DNA from: an uncultured Bacteroidota bacterium
GTDB taxonomy: Bacteria > Bacteroidota > Bacteroidia > Bacteroidales > FEN-979
DNA: 36,116 bases
Assembly (NCBI GenBank): GCA_937862805.1
Contig: CALMDO010000182.1
Span: 1-36,116, forward strand
Direction of reading: 5' to 3'
This document shows positions 26,662 through 35,517 of the stretch, one piece after another. A program made the translations under genes and the position numbers. Position 1 is the first letter of the stretch; each line of letters opens with the position of its first letter. The notes below the pieces were generated by a model. The model was not told the origin of the DNA. It saw only the letters and a program-made list of their open reading frames with translations, and ran no database searches.

Positions 26662-29046
26662 TCAGAAAGGATAACCGATCCCAAAATTCCAGACGATATC
26701 CTTTAACTGCATTTTATCGAAGTACCAACGGTCATTTTCAGGATACCAGGGCACCCTTAGCGGGATGGCAGGATCGAGACGGAAGATGAAGAAGTCAAAA
26801 TCAAGCCTGATTCCAAATCCCGCGTCAATGGCCACTTGTTTAAAGAATCCGGGAAAAGAGAATTTTCCTCCCGGCAGATCGGCCGTCTCTTTCAATAACC
26901 AGATATTGCCGGCATCAACGAAGAGTGCTCCGCGGATCCATTGGTAGATGGGAAACCGGTATTCGATGTTGGCTTCCAGTTGGATGTCGCCGATTTGATT
27001 GAAAGTGTTTTCCTCCTCCGAATGATAGCTTCCGGGCCCAAGGTAGTACATCTTCCATCCCCGCATACCGTTGGCGCCACCCGCAAAGAAAGCCTTTTCG
27101 AAAGGCAGCACGGTGGAGTTTCCGTACGAAATCCCGATCCCGCCATAAAACCGGTAAACCATCGAGAATTTATTGCCCAGGATGTTAAAGTAGCGGAAAT
27201 CGACATCGGGACGGATGTATTGTGAATAGGGTAAACCGAAGAAATTGTACATCCCGCTATCGCTCTTTTTAAGGTTGAAGAGTTTGTCGATCGCGTAAAT
27301 CAGGTTGCCGCCTGTCTCAAAATTGGAGCGGATATAAAAGAAATCTTTGACTTTGTTAACCTTTTGGTTGCTGAAAGTAAAGCTGTATTTCAGTCCTGCC
27401 ACAATGTGATCGGTATACTGATTCCTGAGTCTCCGGTCGGATTGTGAATTGATGACAGAGTCGAAATAAGCATCGGCAAAGACCCTGACCAGAGAAATTT
27501 CAGCGGGGTTGAGGATGTGGCGGATTTTTTCATTCTGCATCCAGGTGTATCCGAAAGTGATGTTGGAGATGTGCCGATCGTAGTCCTGCTGATGCTGGTA
27601 ATTGTACCCCACGGTGATGGTCGTTTTGGGTTTGAAATTTTTCGACATTTTTTCAGGGCGGATGGGTAGCAGGAACTGGGGAAAAGTGAGTGAAGCGTTC
27701 GCGCCCAGCTCGATGGTGTTGAAGAAGGCAGAGCCTCCGGTGCTTCCCGAAGCTTGCATCTGAAGGGATCCGCTGAGGTTGATCCTGAAAAGTTGTGCTC
27801 CCCTGAACACATTGCGATTCTGGTATCCTATATTACCTTGTATCCCGAAAGCCCCGCCCGAGTTGGTTCCGTCGGTGGTCACGGTAAAAGAGTGTGCCGG
27901 CGATCGTGACAACTCCACTTTGCAATTGAGGATATCTTTTCCGGGGCCTCTTATCGGCGACGGATCGGGGGTCTCCTCAAATTCCAGGTTGATGTAACGA
28001 AATACCTGTAAACCAGATAGTTGCGAATAGGTTTGATTGATGTCAGTCAGGTTGTAGGTGCCTCCCGGATAGAGAAAAATGGACTGGGCTATGGTTCGGG
28101 GTTTGACTTTGAATTTATTACGTGTGAGAAAGTAGAAAGTACCCGGCGGTTGTCCTTTGATGGCACTCTCATAATGCTTAACCAGCGTGTCGTAGCGCAT
28201 GGTATCGGTCATCAGGTGATCGAATTCGGGATAAACAAAAATCTTGTTGATAAAGTATCTTTTGTGAGGAACTGGCAGCGCGAGTCCGAAATTTCCGATG
28301 GAGGGGGCTACCGGGTTGGTGATCTCAAGGGTGATCGCGACACGTTTTTGATTTAAGTTGGTATCGACCCGGTAAACGATATAGATGTTCGAGAAGTTGT
28401 AAAAACCGTAATTCTGAAGGTTGGAGGTGATCCGGCTCCGTTCACTGTCGAGCAGGTAAGTATCAAAATTTGCACCCTTCCGGATGAGGCTTCTGGTCGT
28501 GTCGCGGAACACGAACCGGGCCACCTGGGTATCGGGTATGGCATAATAGATCTCTCTGACCGTGTAAGGTTTTGTTGTTTTCACCAGGTATTCAACAATG
28601 GCTTTCTTTTTATGGAAAATGACCGTATCTCTGATGGTGGAATGAAAATAACCTTTGTTGGTAAGATACATTCCCATCTGCTTTGCAGTGACGGTTATCA
28701 TGCCTGTATCCAGCAAAACCGGGGCGGTTCCCACCTTGGTCCTGAGCCATTTCTTGAATTTCGAATCTTCTCCCTGGCTTCCCAGGTTATAAAAGGCAAT
28801 GTTGGTCCGGAATAACCCCAGAAGTTTCTTGTTGGGTCTTTGCTGAAGGTAAGGGTCCAGATCTTCGGCCGGTACCGACCGGGGAGTCAGTTTGATCCTG
28901 TTTCCGGTCAGGAGGTATTCGTTGGGTGCAAAGTTTTTTGTCACGTTGCATCCGGTCATCATCTCCATGAGGAGGAGCAGGAGGAAAGCCCTGGTGAAGG
29001 TTCTGCGATTTGTAGTCCGGATTTGCAAACAAGTCCTATTTTTCAA
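26662..29046 (-). CDS. tamL: TamL-like BamA/TamA-family outer-membrane lipoprotein
   Basis: Lipobox MEMMTGC; FAPNEYLLTGNRIKL; POTRA-like region; C-terminal barrel with LPFEKAFFAGGANGMRGWKMYYLGPGSY and LEANIEYRFPIYQWIRGALFVDAGNIWLL. Non-ATG (TTG) start. Confidence 0.85.
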   Translation of the reverse strand: MKNRTCLQIRTTNRRTFTRAFLLLLLMEMMTGCNVTKNFAPNEYLLTGNRIKLTPRSVPAEDLDPYLQQRPNKKLLGLFRTNIAFYNLGSQGEDSKFKKWLRTKVGTAPVLLDTGMITVTAKQMGMYLTNKGYFHSTIRDTVIFHKKKAIVEYLVKTTKPYTVREIYYAIPDTQVARFVFRDTTRSLIRKGANFDTYLLDSERSRITSNLQNYGFYNFSNIYIVYRVDTNLNQKRVAITLEITNPVAPSIGNFGLALPVPHKRYFINKIFVYPEFDHLMTDTMRYDTLVKHYESAIKGQPPGTFYFLTRNKFKVKPRTIAQSIFLYPGGTYNLTDINQTYSQLSGLQVFRYINLEFEETPDPSPIRGPGKDILNCKVELSRSPAHSFTVTTDGTNSGGAFGIQGNIGYQNRNVFRGAQLFRINLSGSLQMQASGSTGGSAFFNTIELGANASLTFPQFLLPIRPEKMSKNFKPKTTITVGYNYQHQQDYDRHISNITFGYTWMQNEKIRHILNPAEISLVRVFADAYFDSVINSQSDRRLRNQYTDHIVAGLKYSFTFSNQKVNKVKDFFYIRSNFETGGNLIYAIDKLFNLKKSDSGMYNFFGLPYSQYIRPDVDFRYFNILGNKFSMVYRFYGGIGISYGNSTVLPFEKAFFAGGANGMRGWKMYYLGPGSYHSEEENTFNQIGDIQLEANIEYRFPIYQWIRGALFVDAGNIWLLKETADLPGGKFSFPGFFKQVAIDAGFGIRLDFDFFIFRLDPAIPLRVPWYPENDRWYFDKMQLKDIVWNFGIGYPF

Positions 29047-31780
29047 TCAGGATGCTGCGGTTAATGGTACCGGCTTTGGTTTCAACCCTCACGACATAGA
29101 TCCCTGTCGGGAGGCTGGTGGTGGAGATACGGCTCTCTTTACCGCTCAACGCCTGTTCAAGGAGCTGTTTCCCGGTGGTGGTATAGACCTTCACGCCCAC
29201 CATGTTCTCCATGGAACGGAGGATCAGGTAATCTTTTACAGGATTTGGATAAACCAGCAGGGCATCCTGCGAGAGGTTTTCCACGCCCATCAAGTTTCCG
29301 ATACCCCCATTCAGCAGAGCCGGCGTGAAGAGGTTCCCGTCGTAATCGGAGAATTCCAGGGGTGTGGGGGAAGTGTTCCAGATTACCAGTGCCGGTTCGG
29401 TTGTTTTGGTCATAAAATGAAGATGACACAATGGTTTGTCATTGACAGTGATTCCTTTCAGGTCTGCAGCCCATACAAAGGTCAGTTGGCCCGGAACGGG
29501 AACACCTGTCAACACATTATCGATTCCCTCGTACCATGTGTCAGCCCCGGTAAATGTGAGTTTCGAAGGATCATAGCTGATGGAGAACTGGAAGGATCCC
29601 ATGTTTTGGAGATCGTTGGCATAAACGGGGATCACAACTTCTCCTTCTGCGGGATCGATGGTGCCTATCGTCAGAGCGCCGGAAGTTGCTTTGGTAACTT
29701 CCGGGGTGCTGTTTCCTTTACCCGATGGGACATAGGATGCGTTGGCATCGCCATAACATAAACCGTTGAAATTCAGCGAAGTGTTTGCTCCGCTGATCGT
29801 TACAGGCGTGTTGTTAAAGAGCCAGTCGCCAACGGTAAAAGAGTTGGTGACGCCGCCGATTCTCTTTTTGATCAGTAGTACATCGGCTGCGGTAAGGCTT
29901 CCTGAACCGTTCACATCACCGGAGGCCAGAAAGATTCCTTCAAGGAGAGCGATGTTGCCGATATGTTTACGGTAAAGCAATACATCAAGTGCTGTGACGC
30001 CGCCCCAGGGTTTGGCAGTAGCCGGTTCCAGGGTATAATTCCCATTGATCAATCCGCCGAAGGAGTAGCTTCCTGAGGCTGAAGTGGTGGTCGTAGCGAT
30101 CACCGAACCCTCATTGTTTTTGAGGTTAAGGGTGATACCGGCCAGCGGGGTGGGGGTGGGGCCGGGGTAGGTGACTACTCCTGTCAGAGAAAAGGTTGTT
30201 GCGGCATTCAGGGTGAAGCAACCGATGCGGGTTTTCCAGTTCGACGCGTTGGTGGTTTGGTAATACTCCTGGGTGTACCAGAATTTTGAGGGGTCGGAGG
30301 GATCGACGTTCATGGCGCTGTAATCGCCCCAGCGGCTCGGGGTACCGCTCCAGGTATTGGTTTGGGAGCCAAGACCTTCTTTGATGACCCCTTCCTGGAC
30401 GGTCATTTCATTCAGCGGGTCGCCGGCTAAACGGCCTGTGTAGTAAACCGACGGGAATTTGGTGCTGCTGGAGATAGAGTAACCCAGGGCAATATCGCCT
30501 GCAGGGTTCATGGCAATACTGCCCATCCAGCGCGAGTGGGCATCGGGTGCGTAAGTACCTTGCTGATAGATGGACCATGCGTCGGTTCCGGTTTTCCGAA
30601 GTTCAAACCACCGTATTCCGGCCTTGTTGGAACCTACGTTCACGGTTCCGCAAGCAACCATTGAAAAGTGATCTTCGAAAGTGCGGAACTGTAACCGGAA
30701 CATTAAACGACCGGAGAGGGCATCGAGTTTCACGGAGGTACCTTTTTGAACGATACCACCGGTGATGTTCCCGTTAAAAGCGCTGACATTGAGCAAAGCA
30801 TGTTGCTGGTAAGTAGAAGCGCTCGGGTTGGTCCAGTCCACGTGGAAAGCATACATTCCAAGACGGTCGGGACTATCATTCAGATAGGTAAAATAGTTAG
30901 GGGTGCCCACCGGAGGGAAAGTCCCGTCACAATCGGCCGGAAGTACGGCGTACGGCTCGGTGGCTGCATTCAATGAGAAAGTGACCATGTTGGCTGTAGG
31001 GTCACCCGCCAGCATCTTGGTCCGGTTCATGGCAACGGCGCCGGTGCCGACATAGTTCAGGCTGTTGGCTGAAAAACGGTTCATGGTCATGTAATAACCA
31101 TCGGGCCAAACACCAATCTTCGGGTAGTCGGGCATATCGCTAAATTGGAACTGGTAACGGTACCACGATCCAGTGGGATCGCCGGTAGCACTGATGGCCA
31201 CCATTTCATAGAAGGGGCCACTTGGGTAATTGGGCAATGAAAACTGTGAAAAGAGCCAGCGGTCAGCCTCTTCGTCGTACAGCACGATTCCGTCGCCATC
31301 ATTGCTGTTGTTGGGCATTCCGGAAAAGATGGAACTGTTGTTCAGGGGGCCCAATACCAGGGTTCCGGTTTTGCTATAAATGGCGTATTTACAGTTGACT
31401 TCCTGGAAATAGTAATCAGGACCCACGTCACCGTCGGTATCCGGCGGGCACAAACCCATCGTATTTCCGACCCCGTCAAAAGATTGTTCGACTGAGTCTG
31501 TTTCCCGTGGTCCGTTCCACGATTGAACCATGGGATCAGAAGCACGGGGATCATCTGTATCTGCTGAACGAAAACGCTCGTGATGGAGCATATTTTTCAC
31601 CACCCCGTCTTTCCAGGTCCTGTCCGCTTCATCGGGAAGGTTCTTAACCATTTCCCGTAACGGCGGAGAGACATCAAAGTAGGTCGCTTGGATAACAATG
31701 GGTTTAGGGGCCTCCTGCTGCCCGTAAGAGAGGAAAACAATCAGGGAAAAAGCCCCAAAGAGCGTAAACAGTTTTTTCAT
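29036..31780 (-). CDS. T9SS cargo with dockerin-like repeats, cohesin-like domain and C-terminal type A sorting domain
   Basis: Signal peptide; Cna-B-like segment (AGITLNLKNNEGSVIATTTTSASGSYSFGGLINGNYTL); TALDVLLYRKHIGN and SGDVNGSGSLTAADVLLIKKRIGG; VVIPVYANDLQNMGSFQFSISYDPSKLTFTGA; C-term VYPNPVKDYLILRS...GIYVVRVETKAGTINRSILIEK. Confidence 0.85.
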   Translation of the reverse strand: MKKLFTLFGAFSLIVFLSYGQQEAPKPIVIQATYFDVSPPLREMVKNLPDEADRTWKDGVVKNMLHHERFRSADTDDPRASDPMVQSWNGPRETDSVEQSFDGVGNTMGLCPPDTDGDVGPDYYFQEVNCKYAIYSKTGTLVLGPLNNSSIFSGMPNNSNDGDGIVLYDEEADRWLFSQFSLPNYPSGPFYEMVAISATGDPTGSWYRYQFQFSDMPDYPKIGVWPDGYYMTMNRFSANSLNYVGTGAVAMNRTKMLAGDPTANMVTFSLNAATEPYAVLPADCDGTFPPVGTPNYFTYLNDSPDRLGMYAFHVDWTNPSASTYQQHALLNVSAFNGNITGGIVQKGTSVKLDALSGRLMFRLQFRTFEDHFSMVACGTVNVGSNKAGIRWFELRKTGTDAWSIYQQGTYAPDAHSRWMGSIAMNPAGDIALGYSISSSTKFPSVYYTGRLAGDPLNEMTVQEGVIKEGLGSQTNTWSGTPSRWGDYSAMNVDPSDPSKFWYTQEYYQTTNASNWKTRIGCFTLNAATTFSLTGVVTYPGPTPTPLAGITLNLKNNEGSVIATTTTSASGSYSFGGLINGNYTLEPATAKPWGGVTALDVLLYRKHIGNIALLEGIFLASGDVNGSGSLTAADVLLIKKRIGGVTNSFTVGDWLFNNTPVTISGANTSLNFNGLCYGDANASYVPSGKGNSTPEVTKATSGALTIGTIDPAEGEVVIPVYANDLQNMGSFQFSISYDPSKLTFTGADTWYEGIDNVLTGVPVPGQLTFVWAADLKGITVNDKPLCHLHFMTKTTEPALVIWNTSPTPLEFSDYDGNLFTPALLNGGIGNLMGVENLSQDALLVYPNPVKDYLILRSMENMVGVKVYTTTGKQLLEQALSGKESRISTTSLPTGIYVVRVETKAGTINRSILIEK

Positions 31781-32088
31781 GGATCTGGTTTTACGATTTT
31801 TTGGTAAAGTTAAAGAACTTTTAATTTCACCGCTAAGCCCGGTAGAATTTCTTGTAAAAGGTCACTTGAAATAAATCCCGGTTCCTACGATGAATACTTC
31901 ACCCCGGACAACACTTTTTTTAACAAAAGAACTTTTCTTCTCTGGCTTTGTCATACCGGGGGCGAGGCCAGAGATAATCGACCCAGCCCTGCCCTTTTTC
32001 AAATAATCACGGGAAAAGTCAAGTTTCACAGCGTCACACAGGCTGGCTACCCCGGAAATTTGTATTTTCGCATCGTAATCAAACCCTT

Positions 32089-33267
32089 ATGAAACAACGA
32101 TACCTGATCTTCTGGTTTTTCCTGGTAATCAATCTTCCGGCTTTTGCCCAGTGGACCCTTTGTAATCCAGGCCATGGCAACGTGTACACAATGGAAGTGT
32201 GTGGCGATACCATCTTTGAAGGAACCCTGGAGGGAATCTATGTTTCGACCGATCATGGAGCCACCTGGAATGAATCTGGCGAGGGACTGGCCTATCCGAT
32301 CGTCAGGGATCTTTTAACATTGGGAGATAAGCTCTTTGCCGCTACCGATTCCGGGATATACGTGACCACCGACCGGGGTTTGTCATGGAACCCGGCCTGT
32401 GAAGGGCTTACGGGTTACCAGGTTTCGGCATTGTGCAGCAATGATTATGGCCTGTTCGCAGCTACTTTCGATGGCGGAGTTTTCGTTTCGCAGAATGAAG
32501 GAAACTCCTGGAACCCTGTAAACAACGGTTTGGAAAATCCTGAAATTCATGCCCTTGCATCACGCGGTGATGAGTTATATGCCGGAACGATGGGCAATGG
32601 CGTCTATCGTTCAGTGGATAACGGGAACTCATGGTTCCCCATCAATGATGGACTTGCCTCTCTTTATATCAAATCGCTTTACACCTGGAACGGAAGGATC
32701 TGGGCCGGTTCGATGGGAGGATTCCGCATTCTTGAGCCTGGCGCCATGGAATGGAGCGACGTCAATGGTACCCTGTTGTATGATGTACGCTCTTATACCC
32801 CTTATGGAGATAAACTTTTCATCGGTACCGACGGCGGAGGTGTTTTTTATACTCCCGACAATGGATTGAACTGGATCAAGTGCAATGAAGGCTTCCATGA
32901 CATGACCATTTACTCGATGGCCGTTTGCGGACCCTGGGTTTTCGCGGGTCAATGCTGTGGGAACGGCCTCTGGCGAAGGCCAGTAGAGCAATGCGTAGGA
33001 TTTAATTCCCCTGATGTACTCGGGCAGGTTGCCCTGTATCCCGTTCCTTTCAATAACCGTTTCACGATGGAACTTCCTGATATTCAATCTTCGGAGAGCA
33101 TCAGAGCTTCCCTTTACGATGCTTCCGGCCACCTTCTCTATTCCCGGGATATAGCGGAGAAAAAAACGGTTATCCCGGTTGCCAACCCTTCGCCGGGAAT
33201 TTATTTCCTGCAGATTCAGACCTCCTCAGGAAACCTTCTCAGGATGGTTACTTCCTACGGTCGATGA
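32089..33267 (+). CDS. Secreted BNR/Asp-box beta-propeller protein with T9SS sorting domain
   Basis: Signal peptide; Asp-box repeats GIYVSTDHGATWN, GIYVTTDRGLSWN, GVFVSQNEGNSWN, GVYRSVDNGNSWF, GVFYTPDNGLNWI; C-term ALYPVPFNNRFTMELP...GIYFLQIQTSSGNLLRMV. Confidence 0.85.
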   Translation: MKQRYLIFWFFLVINLPAFAQWTLCNPGHGNVYTMEVCGDTIFEGTLEGIYVSTDHGATWNESGEGLAYPIVRDLLTLGDKLFAATDSGIYVTTDRGLSWNPACEGLTGYQVSALCSNDYGLFAATFDGGVFVSQNEGNSWNPVNNGLENPEIHALASRGDELYAGTMGNGVYRSVDNGNSWFPINDGLASLYIKSLYTWNGRIWAGSMGGFRILEPGAMEWSDVNGTLLYDVRSYTPYGDKLFIGTDGGGVFYTPDNGLNWIKCNEGFHDMTIYSMAVCGPWVFAGQCCGNGLWRRPVEQCVGFNSPDVLGQVALYPVPFNNRFTMELPDIQSSESIRASLYDASGHLLYSRDIAEKKTVIPVANPSPGIYFLQIQTSSGNLLRMVTSYGR

Positions 33268-33293
33268 GGATAAACAGAATGGCTGTGTGCGTT

Positions 33294-35438
33294 TCAGAAC
33301 TGAAGTGTGACAGTACCATAGAGTACCCGTCCCGGTTCAAACAGCCGTTCCGTACTGCCCACCATCCTGCGGTTCAGATGCTCATAATAGGGGGTGTCGA
33401 ACAGATTGTTGATTCCTCCTGAAAGGGTCGCAAACCGGCAGGGTTTATAGGTGATCGACAAGGTTGCGGTGACGAACCCCGGGGTGTTTTGTTCTCCATA
33501 GGATTGAGAAATGCGGTATTGCGGGCTTACAAACCGGATGGTAGCCCCCGGGATCAGTTTATCTTTGAAGAATTTCCATGAAAAACCAATGGATCCCTCC
33601 AGGGGGGGGATTTCCGGGAGAGGATCATTTTTCACTGTCTCCTGTCCCACAACCTGACCGCCCGAAACAATGTATTTCATTGCTTCCGGTTCGAATCCGT
33701 ATGTCGCTGCCGCAGTCGCAACTACCTCCCACTGTTTCCCGACCGGTGATTGCCAGGAGAGCTCAAAACCGGTAAGATATGCCCCATTGGTGTTGAAAAA
33801 CTGCTTCACTCCTGGCGCTCCCTGAGTGGAGGGTTTGATGAGGGAAGGTGGAAGTACTTTCCCGATGATGTAGTTCCGGATCCAGGAAAAAAAACCGCCC
33901 ACCGACAAAAGACCCAGGTCCGGGGTGGTGAAATCAAAAGCTACATCGGCCTGGTAGTTCTCCTCGGGTTTCAGTTGAGGATTGCCCAGGTAGTCGTAAG
34001 CGTCGTACTGTACCGGCATAAGCCTGATGTACCGTTCCAACAGTGAAGGACTTCTTGATCCTTTACCCAGGGAGGCCCTGAGGGAAAGCCATCCGGTGAG
34101 TTGCTTTTTGATCCCCAGGCTGAAACTTACGTTGAAAAAACCGGAAGTCAGATCATCAAAATATGCCACGCCTTCCCTGACCAACCGGAAGGTGTCGCCG
34201 GAAGCGGCCTGGTTGTAGTCGAGCCGAAGGGCTGCCACCCATTCGACTGCATTGACAGGTATCTTGTATTCAGCGAAGAGTGCAGCATTGTTGGAAGTGG
34301 CATTTAACCAAACGTTAGCGTGTTTCACTGAAACGAAGGTATCTCCAGCCATGATCATTTTCATGGTCATTACCTTGTCCCCATCTTTATACACGTGTTC
34401 ATAGTCTCCCCCGACGAGAAACCGTTGCTTCCCGACGGTGAATTGCCCGGTGAATCTCCCTCCGGCACTCCGACTGTTAACTGTAGTAACGGCCTGCATC
34501 AAGCTGGCTGTAGGACGATTCAGGTTATCCATTACATGATGCACGGCCGTGAAATACCCCTGAATCTCGGTGCTATGTAACGTTTTTCCCGGATTTTTTC
34601 CTGTATAACGAATTATTGCCACTTGGGTCTGGTCTGTTCTTTCATCCATGGGAAGGGCAGGGTACATGACATTTTTTCCCTGGTTATACGAATAGTCGAG
34701 GATCAGTTGATGATTTCGGGAAAGAAGGAATCCGATAGCCGCGGTACCATACAGTTTGTTGAACGAGGTATTGAAAATCTCCTGATTCCCGGCCCGATAG
34801 CTGCCGTATCCTTTGTACCCACCGCTGGCGTTGAAAAAGACGAAGCGGTTGCCACCCGATAACGTGAGGTGTTCCCTTTGACCGTTCCAGTTGGTTTCGA
34901 AACCGTAGAGGAAGGAACCATGGATCTCCGGGTGGTCGCAGGGTCGGGGTTGGACCGTTTCAAGGTTGATCAGTGCACCCAGGACAGGGCCATATTTCAG
35001 GACGTAGGGGCCCTTGAGCAGTTCAATCTTTTGAATGTTCTCGCTTTCCACGTGGGAAGCAGTCGGATCCATCCGGTTGGGGCATCCTCCTTCGATCCTG
35101 ACTCCGCTGTTCAGAACGACAGAGACCTGGTTGTATTTGAACCCACGGACAACCGGATCGATTCCGATGCCCCCTTTCCGAATTCCGGATACGTTGGGCT
35201 CTTTCCGCAGAAAATCACCGATATCCCTGATGGCGAATGTTTCCATTTCGAGGAAAGGGATGACCAGGATGGGATAAAGTTTGCCGGTTTTTCCGATCAC
35301 TTCTACCTCGCTAAGCTTCAGGGTGTCGTGCGGGAGGTTGCCTTGTGCGTGAAGGGTTTTGGGGAAAATACAGCCAAATACGGCGACCGTGATCAGAAAA
35401 ACCAGGTGAAAAGGATTGTCAAAGCAGCAGGTTCCCAT
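33294..35438 (-). CDS. TonB-dependent outer-membrane receptor, OprC/NosA-like (copper) candidate
   Basis: Plug domain (DIGDFLRKEPNVSGIRKGGIGIDPVVRGFKYNQVSVVLNSGVRIEGGCPNRMDPTASH), barrel, terminal aromatic F. CPNRM at 35070-35084 and HVM at 34530-34538. ATG at 35438 preferred over TTG at 35465. Confidence 0.9.
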   Translation of the reverse strand: MGTCCFDNPFHLVFLITVAVFGCIFPKTLHAQGNLPHDTLKLSEVEVIGKTGKLYPILVIPFLEMETFAIRDIGDFLRKEPNVSGIRKGGIGIDPVVRGFKYNQVSVVLNSGVRIEGGCPNRMDPTASHVESENIQKIELLKGPYVLKYGPVLGALINLETVQPRPCDHPEIHGSFLYGFETNWNGQREHLTLSGGNRFVFFNASGGYKGYGSYRAGNQEIFNTSFNKLYGTAAIGFLLSRNHQLILDYSYNQGKNVMYPALPMDERTDQTQVAIIRYTGKNPGKTLHSTEIQGYFTAVHHVMDNLNRPTASLMQAVTTVNSRSAGGRFTGQFTVGKQRFLVGGDYEHVYKDGDKVMTMKMIMAGDTFVSVKHANVWLNATSNNAALFAEYKIPVNAVEWVAALRLDYNQAASGDTFRLVREGVAYFDDLTSGFFNVSFSLGIKKQLTGWLSLRASLGKGSRSPSLLERYIRLMPVQYDAYDYLGNPQLKPEENYQADVAFDFTTPDLGLLSVGGFFSWIRNYIIGKVLPPSLIKPSTQGAPGVKQFFNTNGAYLTGFELSWQSPVGKQWEVVATAAATYGFEPEAMKYIVSGGQVVGQETVKNDPLPEIPPLEGSIGFSWKFFKDKLIPGATIRFVSPQYRISQSYGEQNTPGFVTATLSITYKPCRFATLSGGINNLFDTPYYEHLNRRMVGSTERLFEPGRVLYGTVTLQF

Positions 35439-35462
35439 GGTTAAACTTTGATATAAGAGGGT

Positions 35463-35470
35463 CAAAAATA
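35463..35470 (-). promoter_or_regulatory. -7 box of the TonB receptor promoter
   Basis: Reverse strand TATTTTTG, exact TAnnTTTG, 25 bp upstream of ATG 35438. Confidence 0.55.
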
Positions 35471-35475
35471 GCCAT

Positions 35476-35498
35476 TATATGAACAGAAGTTCACTATA
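35476..35498. promoter_or_regulatory. Candidate operator (inverted repeat)
   Basis: TATATGAAC-AGAA-GTTCA(c)TATA: 9-bp arms with a single-base bulge, between the divergent genes. Confidence 0.5.
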
Positions 35499-35502
35499 TT
35501 TG
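35495..35502 (+). promoter_or_regulatory. -7 box of the DUF134 gene promoter
   Basis: TATATTTG, exact TAnnTTTG, upstream of ATG 35518. Confidence 0.5.
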
Positions 35503-35517
35503 TCATTTCTCTTGTCA

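Noticed and set aside
28892-29761. 289-aa plus-strand ORF spanning the tamL/cargo junction
   Set aside because: Antisense to two well-supported genes; no recognisable domain.
31862-32086. 75-codon open minus-strand frame in the intergenic gap (ends ...VVRGEVFIVGTGIYFK)
   Set aside because: Only an internal ATG giving about 30 aa and no recognisable domain; could be a gene remnant but length is within chance expectation.
32089-33000. Repetitive protein segments suggesting a tandem DNA repeat
   Set aside because: Explained by the BNR/Asp-box beta-propeller blades; nucleotide-level repetition is weak.
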